A DNA stretch of 64,000 nucleotides from CBDCVN01 sp965223045 (GCA_965223045.1 CBDCVN010000013.1:4402001-4466000); one strand, 5' to 3'; positions 1 through 8,692 are shown, counted from the first letter of the stretch. A program made the numbers and translations. The notes: generated from the sequence alone by a model not told the origin.

Positions 1-465
1 AGCCGAGTTGGTGATACAGAAGGAGGATATCGTTTGTCTCGTGTTGCAGGACAAATCTTTGATCCTAAACAACCTAGGCCTAGAGGAACTATCCCTCTAT
101 TTCGTTGGTGGAACAGTGATCGCACGGACAATTTTACTACTTCAGATCCAAGATGGGGAATGCCTATTGATGATATTAGGTGGAGTGGAAGTGGTGAACA
201 CATTTCAAATGGACCAATCAAAGGAGGCTATCGCCTATCCCGTCTAGAGGGATATGTCTTTGACCCCAAGCAAAGCAAACCTGAAGGGGCAATACCTCTA
301 TTTTCATGGTGGAATCCTGATAGACGGGATAATCTCACAACTACAAAACGTTATTGGAGCATGCCTCTTGAGGATATTCGATGGCATGGGGAGCACATTG
401 TGGGTGGGCCTGTTCGTGAGGGCTATCACCTTTATCGTCTTGAAGGATATGTTTACCCCAGCTAG
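1..465 (+). CDS. Secreted repeat protein, DUF5648-like, 3' part only
   Basis: The reading frame is open from the first base, so the gene begins upstream of the window and the TTG at 34 is internal. The visible part holds two copies of a roughly 68-residue unit built around IPLFRWWN/IPLFSWWN, then DNFTT or DNLTT, W.MP and DIRW, each closed by GGYRLSRLEGY or a similar phrase. Short aromatic modules of the form PLYR..NP...DHFYTT are typical of DUF5648-type repeats in secreted or surface proteins; this one is a WW variant. No enzymatic motif is visible. Function unknown; probably extracellular carbohydrate or protein binding. Repeat structure is certain, family assignment moderate. Confidence 0.6.
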   Translation, partial: SRVGDTEGGYRLSRVAGQIFDPKQPRPRGTIPLFRWWNSDRTDNFTTSDPRWGMPIDDIRWSGSGEHISNGPIKGGYRLSRLEGYVFDPKQSKPEGAIPLFSWWNPDRRDNLTTTKRYWSMPLEDIRWHGEHIVGGPVREGYHLYRLEGYVYPS

Positions 466-570
466 ATAAGTTCATGACTCATTTCTGCAATGGATTCAAA
501 TCCATATTACCAATAATCCCTGCTAGGGCAAATCTCAATGATGTCCTAATTACAAAGCAGGTACAAGAAA

Positions 571-720
571 AAAGGATAAGAAAATGAAAAACATAATTAA
601 TTTTTTAAGCACAAATTCAATTTCCTCAATCAAGGAACAAAGAAAGGGTAAGAAAATGAAAAACATAATTAACTTTTTAAGTGCAATTCTTCTAGTATTC
701 GTTTTTACAGCTTGTCAAAG
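571..720 (+). repeat. Duplicated leader: first and second copies
   Basis: The segment with GGATAAGAAAATGAAAAACA and the following AATTAA.TTTTTAAG occurs at about 576-609 and again, slightly changed, at about 646-720. The second copy continues into the functional signal peptide of the pentapeptide lipoprotein. A third copy starts the leucine-rich repeat gene at 1694-1770. The first copy gives an in-frame ATG at 584, but it adds 24 residues without improving the signal peptide, so it looks like a truncated duplication. Confidence 0.7.
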
Positions 721-1276
721 TGTTGATGAGCCTTTGATTCAAAATGAAGAGCAAGAGATTAATAGTGAAGAGCAAGAAACCAACACGGAACTTTCTCCCC
801 AATTTATAGGGCAGAATTTGGTAGGGTATAATTTCAATTACCGTAATCTAACGGGCGCACAATTTATAGGTGCAAATGTCAGTCTTGCTACATTCATATA
901 TGCCCACTTAGGGTATTCCAGTTTCTATGGTGCTACAGGGAATGGGGCTAACTTTTATAAGGCTTATTTATATAAAGCCAACTTCTATGGTTCAACAACT
1001 AATAGAGCCAACTTCCGCTATGCAAATTTGACCCAAACTACATTTATAGGAGCAACATCGACTCTATCTTCTTTTATAAGAGCTAATTTGAGTGGAGCTA
1101 ACTTCTATGGAGCTAATGTTTCTGGTAGTAATTTCTACGGTGCTGACCTAAGAGGTGCTATCTTTATAGGAGCTGATTTGCGTAACACTAACTTGTGTGG
1201 GGTAAGAGTTGATTCACGCTCTAATTTTCATGGAGCTGATTTGAGGGGTGCTAGGTGTGCTAGCAATGTACGCTAA
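656..1276 (+). CDS. Pentapeptide-repeat lipoprotein
   Basis: 206 residues from the ATG at 656, chosen over the in-frame ATG at 584 because the second start yields a classical lipoprotein signal: MKNIINFLSAILLVFVFTAC, with the lipobox cysteine at residue 20. After a short Glu-rich linker, residues about 50-200 are tandem A(N/D)[FL]xx pentapeptides (for example ANFYGA, ADLRGA, GANFYK), which fold as a right-handed quadrilateral beta helix. Such proteins can act as surface scaffolds; no catalytic residues are present. The repeats are unusually rich in Phe-Tyr-Gly. It lies between two other secreted proteins and shares its leader with the downstream LRR gene. Function unknown; family certain. Confidence 0.85.
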   Translation: MKNIINFLSAILLVFVFTACQSVDEPLIQNEEQEINSEEQETNTELSPQFIGQNLVGYNFNYRNLTGAQFIGANVSLATFIYAHLGYSSFYGATGNGANFYKAYLYKANFYGSTTNRANFRYANLTQTTFIGATSTLSSFIRANLSGANFYGANVSGSNFYGADLRGAIFIGADLRNTNLCGVRVDSRSNFHGADLRGARCASNVR

Positions 1277-1724
1277 TATGCTCAATTCTCAAAGTGAGCA
1301 TTTGCAAGAAGCAGTAGAGCAGCTTGAACCACAATCTTGTTCTCCTCTACCTCCAGAACATGGTAATTGGTGTAATGTTGATACAGAGACAAGCAACATC
1401 ATATGTATTGAGCTGGTATTGCAAAGTCATATGGAGGTCATTGATAATAATCAGTTACATTCTCAGACTATTCGTCTTTATGGAACTTGCCCTCCTAAAG
1501 ATTATGATTGGGGCAAAGTACAAGTTAGGCGTTCGGATTCAGGTTATTACTATGCCGTTTATAGACAGGGTTTTGCAAATCGTTATGTCTATGCAAAGAT
1601 GTCAAGATATCGACCAAACCAGCTGTGGCTGCATATCCATACTAATTTTCTAGACCCTGCCAGAGAAGACTATGTTAGTCGTAACTGGCTTGTCCGAAAG
1701 GATAAGAATGAAAAACATAATTAA
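1266..1724 (+). CDS. Hypothetical protein between pentapeptide and LRR genes
   Basis: About 152 residues if started at the ATG at 1266; the ATG at 1278 is a second choice. The reading frame overlaps the last codons of the pentapeptide lipoprotein and its end overlaps the LRR gene by 17 nt, which suggests translational coupling. There is no signal peptide. The C-terminal two thirds contain Trp/Tyr-rich strands (GNWCNVDTE, YYYAVYRQGF, NQLWLHIHTN) and four Cys, which suggests a beta-rich module of an exported protein whose own leader was lost or replaced. I do not recognise the family. It might be the remaining part of a larger gene broken when the leader segment was duplicated. Confidence 0.5.
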   Translation: MYANMLNSQSEHLQEAVEQLEPQSCSPLPPEHGNWCNVDTETSNIICIELVLQSHMEVIDNNQLHSQTIRLYGTCPPKDYDWGKVQVRRSDSGYYYAVYRQGFANRYVYAKMSRYRPNQLWLHIHTNFLDPAREDYVSRNWLVRKDKNEKHN

Positions 1725-1770
1725 CTTTTTAAGTACAATTCTTTTGCTCTTAGTTTTTACAGCTTTCCAG
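1694..1770 (+). repeat. Third copy of the shared signal-peptide leader
   Basis: This copy of GGATAAGAATGAAAAACATA and the following 50 nt is nearly the same as the leader of the pentapeptide lipoprotein at about 646-720. The encoded signal peptide matches (MKNIINFLSTILLLLVFTAF against MKNIINFLSAILLVFVFTAC), but the lipobox Cys codon TGT has become a Phe codon TTC. See the finding on leader reuse. Confidence 0.75.
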
Positions 1771-3480
1771 AGTAGCAAAGCTCGGCCAGAGACCGTAATG
1801 ATAGATTTTGAAAGTAGTAGCAATCCACTTGCGGTTCCAGGAGCAGATGCAACGAATTTATATGAAGACCTTGGTGTAACTTTCCCATCAGGACCAATTA
1901 TCATGGGTGGTGCAGGTAACCAAGTATTACAGCAAGGTGATCCACCACCGGGACGACTTGAATGCTCACCACTTGTGATAGAGCTTGATACAGAGTTAGG
2001 TGTACGCAGAGTGGGCATGCGTGTAATCAATCGTCATCTTCGATATTATACAGTACAAGCCTTCTCTGGAGCTACGCAGGTAGATGAATATGTATTTTGG
2101 GCACCTATACCTCCACCTCCTCCATATGAATTTGTACTTTATCGTGACATAACTTTAGAAGCAGCAGATGATGAAGGAGACATTACACGGATTGTAGTTA
2201 ATCCCCCTTCAGATTGCTTTGATCTAGCAAGTATAGACAATTTAACCCTAGAAACTGCATGTGTATGTAGTGACCCTGTAAGTTTTACTGATCCTAACTT
2301 AGCAGCAGCAGTACGTGAACAACTTGGAGGTGGTATTAGCGATTTAAGTAGACTAACTGCTTTAAATGCTAAGAGTCGTGGTATAGTTAGTTTAGAAGGT
2401 TTAGAGTGTGCAACTAATTTAACCCACCTTATCCTTAAAGACAATAACATTAGTGATCTTGAGCCTATAGCTAAGCTAGAGAAACTTCAACGTTTAGACC
2501 TATCACTCAATGATATTACTGATGTTTTACACCTAAAAGATCTTGTAAACTTAGTTGGGCTTCGTATTAGTCATAATAAGATTAGTGATGTAGAACCTCT
2601 AGCAAGTCTTACAAATCTAACTGACCTTCGTATGGCTAATAATCAAATTACTGATGTTAGTGAATTAGAAGGCTTGACTGAGTTAGTTACGCTGCTCATT
2701 CAAGACAATAATATTGACGATATTTCGGTACTTGCAAACTACTCTAAGTTAGAAGGTTTACAAGCTCGCAATAATGGTTTTTCTAGTATAGAAGCCCTCA
2801 GAGGCTTAAACAAGCTCCGTGGTGTGTTTATAAGTAGCAATAACATTGTGGATATTGGGCCATTAAGTGGCGAGCCATTATATGGCAAGCCAGACTTAGT
2901 CTCTCTCAAATTGGGTAATAACCAGATAGTGAATATAAATGCCTTAGAAACATTAACAAGCCTTGAGTGGCTCGAGCTTCATAACAATCATATTGTAGAT
3001 GTAAGTGTTTTAGGAGCATTAAACAATCTCAAACTGCTTAGCCTTGGCAACAATCTTATTGATGAGAGTACATTAGGTACAGATTCAGATGGGAATGGAG
3101 TGAATGATATACTTGACATTCCTCATCTAGAGAAACTTTACATAAACGATGCAGGAATTAGTAACATTGAATTTATTGGTTCCTTAGGATATCTAAAGGA
3201 TTTGAGGGCAGGGGGCAACAATATTGATAATGTAAGTTCACTCGAGTCCTTACCACTTGATCATGTTACAATCCACAATAACCTCATTAACAACATAGGA
3301 CCATTGGAAAGGAATACCAACTTAACAATGGGGGATGCTCTTTGGGTACAAGGTAATTGTCTTGATATTACAGGGGGAGACAGTGCTTATATTGCTTCAC
3401 TAAGACGTTTGAATGATACTGACCTGTCTCGAGAAGAGTTTGTTTACAGTCCACAAAAACTAGCTACTAGTTGCCCTTAA
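1708..3480 (+). CDS. Secreted leucine-rich-repeat protein (internalin-like)
   Basis: 590 residues from the ATG at 1708, which carries the conserved leader of this gene family. Residues 1-25 are a signal peptide. Residues about 28-175 form a beta-rich domain beginning VMIDFES, resembling galactose-binding-like or PEP-CTERM-type carbohydrate modules. From about 200 to 560 there are some fifteen 22-residue LRRs of the bacterial internalin/LRR_4 type (L..L..L.L..N.I.D...L). The repeats mediate protein binding. The usual lipobox Cys is Phe here, so the product should be released, not lipid-anchored. There is no LPXTG or SLH anchor. A strong hairpin terminator follows. Class certain; ligand unknown. 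Confidence 0.85.
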   Translation: MKNIINFLSTILLLLVFTAFQSSKARPETVMIDFESSSNPLAVPGADATNLYEDLGVTFPSGPIIMGGAGNQVLQQGDPPPGRLECSPLVIELDTELGVRRVGMRVINRHLRYYTVQAFSGATQVDEYVFWAPIPPPPPYEFVLYRDITLEAADDEGDITRIVVNPPSDCFDLASIDNLTLETACVCSDPVSFTDPNLAAAVREQLGGGISDLSRLTALNAKSRGIVSLEGLECATNLTHLILKDNNISDLEPIAKLEKLQRLDLSLNDITDVLHLKDLVNLVGLRISHNKISDVEPLASLTNLTDLRMANNQITDVSELEGLTELVTLLIQDNNIDDISVLANYSKLEGLQARNNGFSSIEALRGLNKLRGVFISSNNIVDIGPLSGEPLYGKPDLVSLKLGNNQIVNINALETLTSLEWLELHNNHIVDVSVLGALNNLKLLSLGNNLIDESTLGTDSDGNGVNDILDIPHLEKLYINDAGISNIEFIGSLGYLKDLRAGGNNIDNVSSLESLPLDHVTIHNNLINNIGPLERNTNLTMGDALWVQGNCLDITGGDSAYIASLRRLNDTDLSREEFVYSPQKLATSCP

Positions 3481-3512
3481 GTATTTATAAATGTACTGTA
3501 CTTAGCTATTGT

Positions 3513-3542
3513 GGAGGTTAGAGCAAGCTCTAGCCTCCTTTT
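3513..3542 (+). terminator. Rho-independent terminator after the LRR gene
   Basis: A 12-bp stem GGAGGTTAGAGC / GCTCTAGCCTCC (one G.T pair) with a 2-nt loop is followed by TTTT. It lies 33 nt after the LRR stop codon and before the convergent oxidoreductase gene. Confidence 0.65.
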
Positions 3543-3605
3543 AAATGTCAATTCATTAACTCAGATAGGGCTTCAAATGATAACTAGACATGAATACTTG
3601 TGGGC

Positions 3606-4700
3606 TTAGTGTAGTTCATCGAGAACGCGCGGCCATACCTCAGAGGCCATAAGCTCCATGGAGGTGCGGGCCAACGCTGGATCAGCCCAGTCGTGGCCTG
3701 TATAGAGGAGTGTTCCAAAAGGCCCAACTCGCTCGCGAAAGGCTAGGATCTCGTCAGCCACCCGATCAGGTGTTCCAGCAATCACTAGACGTTCCAGTAT
3801 TCGGTCGGTCTCTAGTTCTCGAGCAGGGGAGTTTGCCTCGTCTCCCATCAGAGAAGTAGCATCGAAGCGCATGAGCTTCTGTCGCATAACTTTGAAATAG
3901 AATCCGTGGGCTCCAGCTTGCTCCTTCGCATACGCACGTGCCGTGCTTGCGTCACGTGCCACAAAGATGCTGCGAGCCACGCGCCAGTCAGACGTATCCT
4001 CTGAGAGTCCGACGGAGAGACGTCCAGAGCGGTATGCCTCGATGTGCGCTCGCACAACGTGCTCGCCAACGTAGGTAGCTGAGATGCCACCCCATCCCCG
4101 AAATCCGGCATTGAAGGGACCTGTCGGATCAGGACGCATGGACGTAACCAAAATGGGTGGGTGAGGTTGCTGCAGGGGCCGCACGATCTCTCCAACCCCT
4201 ATCTCGGGGGCTAGGGAGCGTTCCGTTGTGATTCGGTGAAAATTCCCTTCAATATGATAGGGGGCTTCTCCTTTCCAAATTGCGACCAGCTGGTCAAGTG
4301 TTTCGGACAGCTTCGCGCGCCGATCGGAGCCCTCATCTCCGAGAGCCTCTGCATCCGACTGAACCCCGGGACCGACGCCGAGCAAGAGTCGACCTTCAAC
4401 AATGTGATCCACCATCGCAATCTGTGCAGCGGCCATCACGGGGTGGTAATTAGGCAAAGGAATAACCCCCGTTCCGAACATGATGTTGGGACAGCGGTCA
4501 GCCAAGCTTGCGATGAAGGTAAGGCTCGACGTGATTGTCTCGGCCAAGTCCGCCAGATGTTCCCCCGCGAAGGCTTCTCGAAAGCCCAGCTGATCTGCAA
4601 GCTCGAAAGCATCGCGATCCTCGCGTAGCACGTCCACATAGCGGCGTCGTGGGGGATGAACAGGTTGTATGAAGAAGCCTAGATTCAGTGACTTGGTCAT
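3606..4700 (-). CDS. LLM-class flavin-dependent oxidoreductase
   Basis: 364 residues, starting MTKSLNLGFFIQPVHPP, the usual length of bacterial luciferase-like monooxygenases (TIM barrel binding FMN or F420). Family marks are FAGEHLAD near residue 45, the FGTGVIPLPNYHPVMAAAQIA stretch, GRLLLGVGPG near 100 and the C-terminal GTPDRVADEI segment. It probably oxidises an aldehyde, ketone or other small organic substrate with reduced flavin; the substrate cannot be told. GC and codon choice differ sharply from the neighbours (many CGC, GCC, CTC codons, well above 50% GC by eye), so recent horizontal transfer is likely. It is monocistronic, converging with the LRR gene. Confidence 0.85.
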   Translation of the reverse strand: MTKSLNLGFFIQPVHPPRRRYVDVLREDRDAFELADQLGFREAFAGEHLADLAETITSSLTFIASLADRCPNIMFGTGVIPLPNYHPVMAAAQIAMVDHIVEGRLLLGVGPGVQSDAEALGDEGSDRRAKLSETLDQLVAIWKGEAPYHIEGNFHRITTERSLAPEIGVGEIVRPLQQPHPPILVTSMRPDPTGPFNAGFRGWGGISATYVGEHVVRAHIEAYRSGRLSVGLSEDTSDWRVARSIFVARDASTARAYAKEQAGAHGFYFKVMRQKLMRFDATSLMGDEANSPARELETDRILERLVIAGTPDRVADEILAFRERVGPFGTLLYTGHDWADPALARTSMELMASEVWPRVLDELH

Positions 4701-4782
4701 GCAGTTCTCTTTTTGCTCAATCGTGGCAGGGGCTTGTGAAACTTCCGTTTCACAAAACTAGTAAATCACTGATGCTAATGGA

Positions 4783-5307
4783 TTATGCAGGTGAGACATT
4801 AAAATACTTCTCATAAGCATGTTTGACTTTAAGGTCAAAACATACTAGATAAATTTGAGAAGGGCAATTATCATGTGCTTTACAAAACAACCTAACAGTG
4901 TCAATAGCAATTTTAGCAGCTTCATCAATGGGAAAGCGATAAGCACCACAACTAATAGCAGGAAACGCAATGCTATCTATGTCGTTTTCAATAGCAAGTT
5001 TAAGAGAGTGCCTATAGCAATTTGCTAGCAATTCATGTTCATGCCTATTACCACCCCGCCAAACAGGGCCAACTGTGTGAATAACAAATTTGGCAGGTAA
5101 GTTATAACCTTTGGTAATAACTGCTTCACCTGTGAGGCAATATCCAAACATTCTACACTCTTGAGCTAACTGTGGACCTGCTGTCCTATGAATTGCACCA
5201 TCAACACCACCGCCACCACTTAAAGCAGAGTTTGCAGCATTGACTATGGCATCAATCTGCAATGTGGTGATGTCGTTATCAATTATTTCTATGGTTGGTG
5301 GTTTCAT
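4783..5307 (-). CDS. Macro domain protein, O-acetyl-ADP-ribose deacetylase type
   Basis: 174 residues, a single macro domain of the YmdB/MacroD type. Visible motifs are IVNAANSALSGGGGVDGAIH (ADP-ribose binding and catalytic loop), the VIHTVGPVW strand and ISCGAYRFPIDEAAKIA (second phosphate loop, G.Y.FP). Such enzymes hydrolyse O-acetyl-ADP-ribose or mono-ADP-ribosyl groups in the cytoplasm. Length and all key segments fit the family. It stands alone between oppositely evolved neighbours; no dedicated ADP-ribosyltransferase was seen nearby, although a Fic protein is encoded at 42.4 kb. Confidence 0.9.
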   Translation of the reverse strand: MKPPTIEIIDNDITTLQIDAIVNAANSALSGGGGVDGAIHRTAGPQLAQECRMFGYCLTGEAVITKGYNLPAKFVIHTVGPVWRGGNRHEHELLANCYRHSLKLAIENDIDSIAFPAISCGAYRFPIDEAAKIAIDTVRLFCKAHDNCPSQIYLVCFDLKVKHAYEKYFNVSPA

Positions 5308-5440
5308 CTAATCAAACTTTTCTAGAATGTTGGTCTTAGGGTAAATAAATCTGATACTAACGCTTTGCTTGGTTGAGCAAATTGTGCGTTTGGGGGAATA
5401 ATCTTAAGTGAACCAAAAGTTTGATGAGCAAGATTAATAA

Positions 5441-6049
5441 TCATCTTCTTCGTAACCTATGCCTGATCTTTGGCCAATATATTACTAAAAATACTACAAT
5501 AAGCACTAAATCAAGACTATGCTCAAAGATAAGGAACTCACGCCCATAATGATTTTCATCCCAATAACTAAATGGGCTTATAAAACGCACAGACCAGTTA
5601 AATGGAAAAAGCAACAGAGGTCCATCATCATGATGCAAAGGTATATCAATGAGGGTATGCAACATACAAGCACAAGCAAGCCAAAAAATCCAGCTGCCAA
5701 TAGCATGTTTATATTTCCATAACCAATAACCTAACAGAATGTAAAGAGTAACCAATATAGGAGCTTGAAACAAGTTGTGAGGCACAATTACATATGGATT
5801 AGTAAAAAACCAGTTTCTAAAGAGCTTGTCAAGAGTAGGCAAAAAAATAACTTCGTTTGTAGAGACATTCACGCGTGTCACGAGGTCATAAAGCCCACAA
5901 CCAATAGCTATTAAAGTAAGAGGTATGTCTGGCATAACAGAGCCCAACATTAAAGCTCCAGATCTTAAAGAAGGCAATTGCTTGCTTGCATAGCGCTTCA
6001 AAGGTTGGTAAAAAGCTACCGTTAATAAAAAATGAGAGTATGTTTGCAC
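5441..6049 (-). CDS. Membrane-bound hydrolase-like protein (YdjM-like)
   Basis: 202 residues with about four to five hydrophobic segments. It starts MQTYSHFLL and has a PDIPLTL motif near residue 40, HNLFQAP near 92 and a conserved HTLIDIPLHHDDGPLLLFPF segment near 135-155. The pattern of H, PD, H..HD..P resembles the inner-membrane metal-dependent hydrolase family of YdjM (PF04307). Metal-binding His and Asp residues appear to be present. Substrate unknown. It sits just upstream, in transcription sense, of nothing clearly related; the diguanylate cyclase follows on the same strand with 10 nt between the two coding regions, so they may be co-transcribed. Confidence 0.5.
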   Translation of the reverse strand: MQTYSHFLLTVAFYQPLKRYASKQLPSLRSGALMLGSVMPDIPLTLIAIGCGLYDLVTRVNVSTNEVIFLPTLDKLFRNWFFTNPYVIVPHNLFQAPILVTLYILLGYWLWKYKHAIGSWIFWLACACMLHTLIDIPLHHDDGPLLLFPFNWSVRFISPFSYWDENHYGREFLIFEHSLDLVLIVVFLVIYWPKIRHRLRRR

Positions 6050-6059
6050 AAATTCTTCT

Positions 6060-7397
6060 TTAAAAAGGGAGTTCTGCCGCTACATAGCTGCAAATCTGAT
6101 TTTTTCCACTACGTTTAGCTTCATAAAGTGCCTCATCAGCAAGACCTAGAAGTTGCTCATATTCTATAACACTTAAATCAGCAGCAAGCCCCATGCTCAT
6201 AGTAACTCTAAGATCTGGATGAATCTCATCCCATGGATGAGATTCAATAGCGAGACGAATTTTTTCACAAGCTATATAAGCACTTTCAAGAAGAGCTTCG
6301 GGAAAAGCAATAACAAATTCCTCACCACCATAACGTGCTACTATATCTCCGCTGCGAGTATGGCTTTCCAAAAGTTGCCCAATTCGGCGAAGTACCTCAT
6401 CTCCAATTGCATGGGAGAAAGTATCATTAATTTTCTTAAAGTTATCAACATCACCAATCATTACGCTTAGGGCAGACCCATAACGCTTGGCATTGGCAAG
6501 GGCTTGAGTAACATGCTCATTGAAATAACGGCGGTTATAAAGCTGTGTAAGTTCATCACGAGTGCTCATTTCCTTAAGCTTCTCAGCCTGTTCCTCGAGC
6601 ATTTTATGTGCATTTTGTAGTTCTTCTACTCTTTGCTCGAGTTCGCCATAAGCTTTAGACAGGTTCAGGCTCATTTGATTAAATGTACTGCCCAATTGCC
6701 CCATTTCACCTGTGTCATAAACAGAAAGTCTCTGATGCAAATCTCCTGCAGCTATAGCCCTCGCTGCTATTGTGAGCCTCTGCAATGGCAAGCTTAAGCG
6801 ATAGCCAAAGAGAAGTCCCAACCCTAATGCCAACAGCAAAGCTCCACCAAGGCCATAAAGCAAAGCCACTTGCAAAGCTCTTATATAAGCATGATCTATT
6901 TCATCAAAGTAATCATTGCCTTCTGGTAAAGCCAAAGCAACAATATTACCATCTACCCTAATTGGTTTAGCTTGTCTTAACCAGGCCTCTGAAGCAACCT
7001 GCCCTTCTTCTCGTCCATTTGGCGTTTGCAAAATGACCCCTTTAGAACTCAACAATGTAAAACCAGAATAAGGTTGTTTGTTGCTAGGCTTGTTTTCCGT
7101 AGGGGTGGGTTGCGGATATATAGAGCTAGCAAAAGGTTCATGTAGTGCTATGAGAGTAGATGGATCTCTACCTAAGTTTCGACGTGAAAAATTTGCAAAT
7201 GGCTCAATATTTCGTGCTTGTTCATAGGAACCATAAACTTTAATATAGGTTTCCACCTCTTCAATAAACCTTGTAAATGCTTGTTGTTTAGCAAGGCCTT
7301 GGCCAATCACTATGTGACGAGTTAAACCAGCTACCAATAAAGCTGATGCTAATCCTGTTATCAGCAAAGCTAAGGTAACATGATTTCTAAGAGACAT
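6060..7397 (-). CDS. Membrane diguanylate cyclase (HAMP-GGDEF)
   Basis: 445 residues. TM1 is at about 8-28, an extracytoplasmic sensor region follows, TM2 lies at about 172-196, then a HAMP domain (PLQRLTIAARAIAAGDLHQR), a coiled coil of about 30 residues and a C-terminal GGDEF domain from about 280. The active site reads RYGGEEF, and RSGD five residues before it matches the RxxD inhibitory I-site, so the enzyme should be active and feedback-controlled. It makes cyclic di-GMP from two GTP in response to an unknown external or membrane signal. No EAL or PilZ partner was seen in the window. Confidence 0.92.
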   Translation of the reverse strand: MSLRNHVTLALLITGLASALLVAGLTRHIVIGQGLAKQQAFTRFIEEVETYIKVYGSYEQARNIEPFANFSRRNLGRDPSTLIALHEPFASSIYPQPTPTENKPSNKQPYSGFTLLSSKGVILQTPNGREEGQVASEAWLRQAKPIRVDGNIVALALPEGNDYFDEIDHAYIRALQVALLYGLGGALLLALGLGLLFGYRLSLPLQRLTIAARAIAAGDLHQRLSVYDTGEMGQLGSTFNQMSLNLSKAYGELEQRVEELQNAHKMLEEQAEKLKEMSTRDELTQLYNRRYFNEHVTQALANAKRYGSALSVMIGDVDNFKKINDTFSHAIGDEVLRRIGQLLESHTRSGDIVARYGGEEFVIAFPEALLESAYIACEKIRLAIESHPWDEIHPDLRVTMSMGLAADLSVIEYEQLLGLADEALYEAKRSGKNQICSYVAAELPF

Positions 7398-7674
7398 ACC
7401 CTATACATTAACGGTAAAATGTTTGTAAGAGGACAAAATATTTCATGAGAGACGAGTAATATTAACAATCCCTTCTGGCTCACTATATGTAGTTATTCTC
7501 CTGCTAAAGGTAACCTTGCTAAGCACTCATCACCCACTAACTCAGCAAAGTGATTAATTTGGTTATTTTCATAAGCCTGATTAAAAACACATATTACGTA
7601 TACGAAAGAGCTTTGTGGAATTCTTCTTGCGTTGCTGCAGGATTGTTGCTTTTAGCAGTGATTTATCAAGTTAC

Positions 7675-8040
7675 CTAAAGCACAAGAGCAATATTATTTG
7701 CAGCGTCTGTAGCTTCTAGGTTAATAAGTCCCACATTAGCGTCACCACTAGTGATGAGGGCCAGAACTCCCTTATCACCTATAGAATAAAGAAAAATCTG
7801 AGCATTGGTGCCTGAGACCTGAGTTTTACTCAAGGTGCCTGCAGAAAGGGTAGTAGTAATTCGTTTTCCCAAGCCTAAAGCTGCTGCTGCCATCGCAGCT
7901 ATACGATTAACATCTTCACCGCTAGAAAAGGAATGTGCTACAGCTAAGCCATCAGAAGAAGCAATCAAAGCACCTTTGATGTCAGGTACTGCATTACGTA
8001 AATTATTAAGAACACTAGATAACTCTTGTTGTTTGCTCAT
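7675..8040 (-). CDS. Roadblock/LC7 domain protein
   Basis: 121 residues, a single roadblock/LC7 domain with the family phrase GALIASSDGLAVAHS near residue 22 and RIAAMAAAALGLGKRI near 47. In bacteria such dimeric proteins often regulate small Ras-like GTPases (MglB acting on MglA) in polarity or motility. No MglA-like GTPase is nearby, so this is an orphan copy. The gene is monocistronic and has about 1.4 kb of mostly non-coding DNA upstream. Confidence 0.88.
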   Translation of the reverse strand: MSKQQELSSVLNNLRNAVPDIKGALIASSDGLAVAHSFSSGEDVNRIAAMAAAALGLGKRITTTLSAGTLSKTQVSGTNAQIFLYSIGDKGVLALITSGDANVGLINLEATDAANNIALVL

Positions 8041-8137
8041 TATTATTCTCCAAACACTACTGAATTGACATAGCTCACCTTACGCAAAAAGTCAACTTTA
8101 CTGATTTAAAGAGCATAATTTGAATTGAAACATCAAC

Positions 8138-8182
8138 TTGTCAAAATGATATCTTACCTTATTCCAAATTAACTTTTGACAA
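8138..8182. promoter_or_regulatory. Divergent -35-like inverted repeat TTGTCAAAA/TTTTGACAA
   Basis: A 9-bp perfect inverted repeat (8138-8146 and 8174-8182) places a TTGACA hexamer on each strand. The minus-strand copy is about 100 nt upstream of the roadblock gene with an AT-rich stretch at about -10 distance. It could be a divergent promoter pair or an operator. Evidence is sequence pattern only. Confidence 0.3.
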
Positions 8183-8270
8183 CTTTATCTGCACCTGCGC
8201 AACATGATTAACCTATTTAACATAGCCTATTATACCCTACACTATAATTTAGCATGGAGGATGCAACTGA

Positions 8271-8369
8271 ATGAAGTTGATTAACACAAAATCAGTAGCA
8301 GGCACTCTAGCGCCATGTGATGTCGTGTTTTGGCGTAATTCTTCAGACATCTTTATCCAACCATTATAG
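8271..8369 (+). CDS. Possible 32-residue small ORF
   Basis: An ATG at 8271 opens a 32-codon frame. It is preceded by TATAAT at 8243-8248 and by GGAGG at 8257-8261, ten nt before the ATG. The peptide is mixed with no signal or membrane segment (starts MKLINTKSVAGTLAPC). I do not recognise it. It might equally be chance within a non-coding leader. Confidence 0.2.
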   Translation: MKLINTKSVAGTLAPCDVVFWRNSSDIFIQPL

Positions 8370-8423
8370 ACAGCCCAACAGTTTCACCTTTAACTTGAAG
8401 GACCATTATTAGCTCTAAAACTG

Positions 8424-8692
8424 TTAGGCTTAGCCTTTGTTTAGGTTTAGGAAAACCTATTTCTTTACTTATGTAATTTAAGCACCTATGCATAAATACT
8501 TGTGAATTTTCTTGTGAAGCTGAAAATAGTAGCTAGGAACCGGTAGCTAGTAGTCAGTAGGGCTTAACTATGCTAACTTCTAACTACCTATAGACACTAA
8601 ATTACTCCTAAGTGATTCACAAAAACTTTTACACCTCTGCTTACTTTCTTGATAAAGCTTAAGACATCTAAATTAGCATAAGCTAAGCCTAA
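8424..8692. other. Nested inverted repeats: candidate structured RNA
   Basis: Within a gap of about 890 nt without a convincing gene, inverted pairs nest around a common centre near 8560-8575: TTAGGCTTAGC 8424-8434 with 8682-8692 (11 bp perfect); TTATGTAATTTA 8469-8480 with 8669-8681 (one bulge); TTGTGAAT 8500-8507 with 8615-8622; GGTAGCTAG 8542-8550 with 8580-8588 (one mismatch). A side hairpin AGGTTT/AAACCT sits at about 8446-8460. On the 3' side the first two arms are contiguous. This could be a folded RNA of about 270 nt or a decayed mobile element. I did not recognise 6S, RNase P or tmRNA. Confidence 0.35.

Noticed and set aside
2350..3400. CRISPR-like periodicity
   Set aside because: The period is 66 nt of coding LRR repeats with an open frame and divergent codons, not identical repeats with unique spacers.
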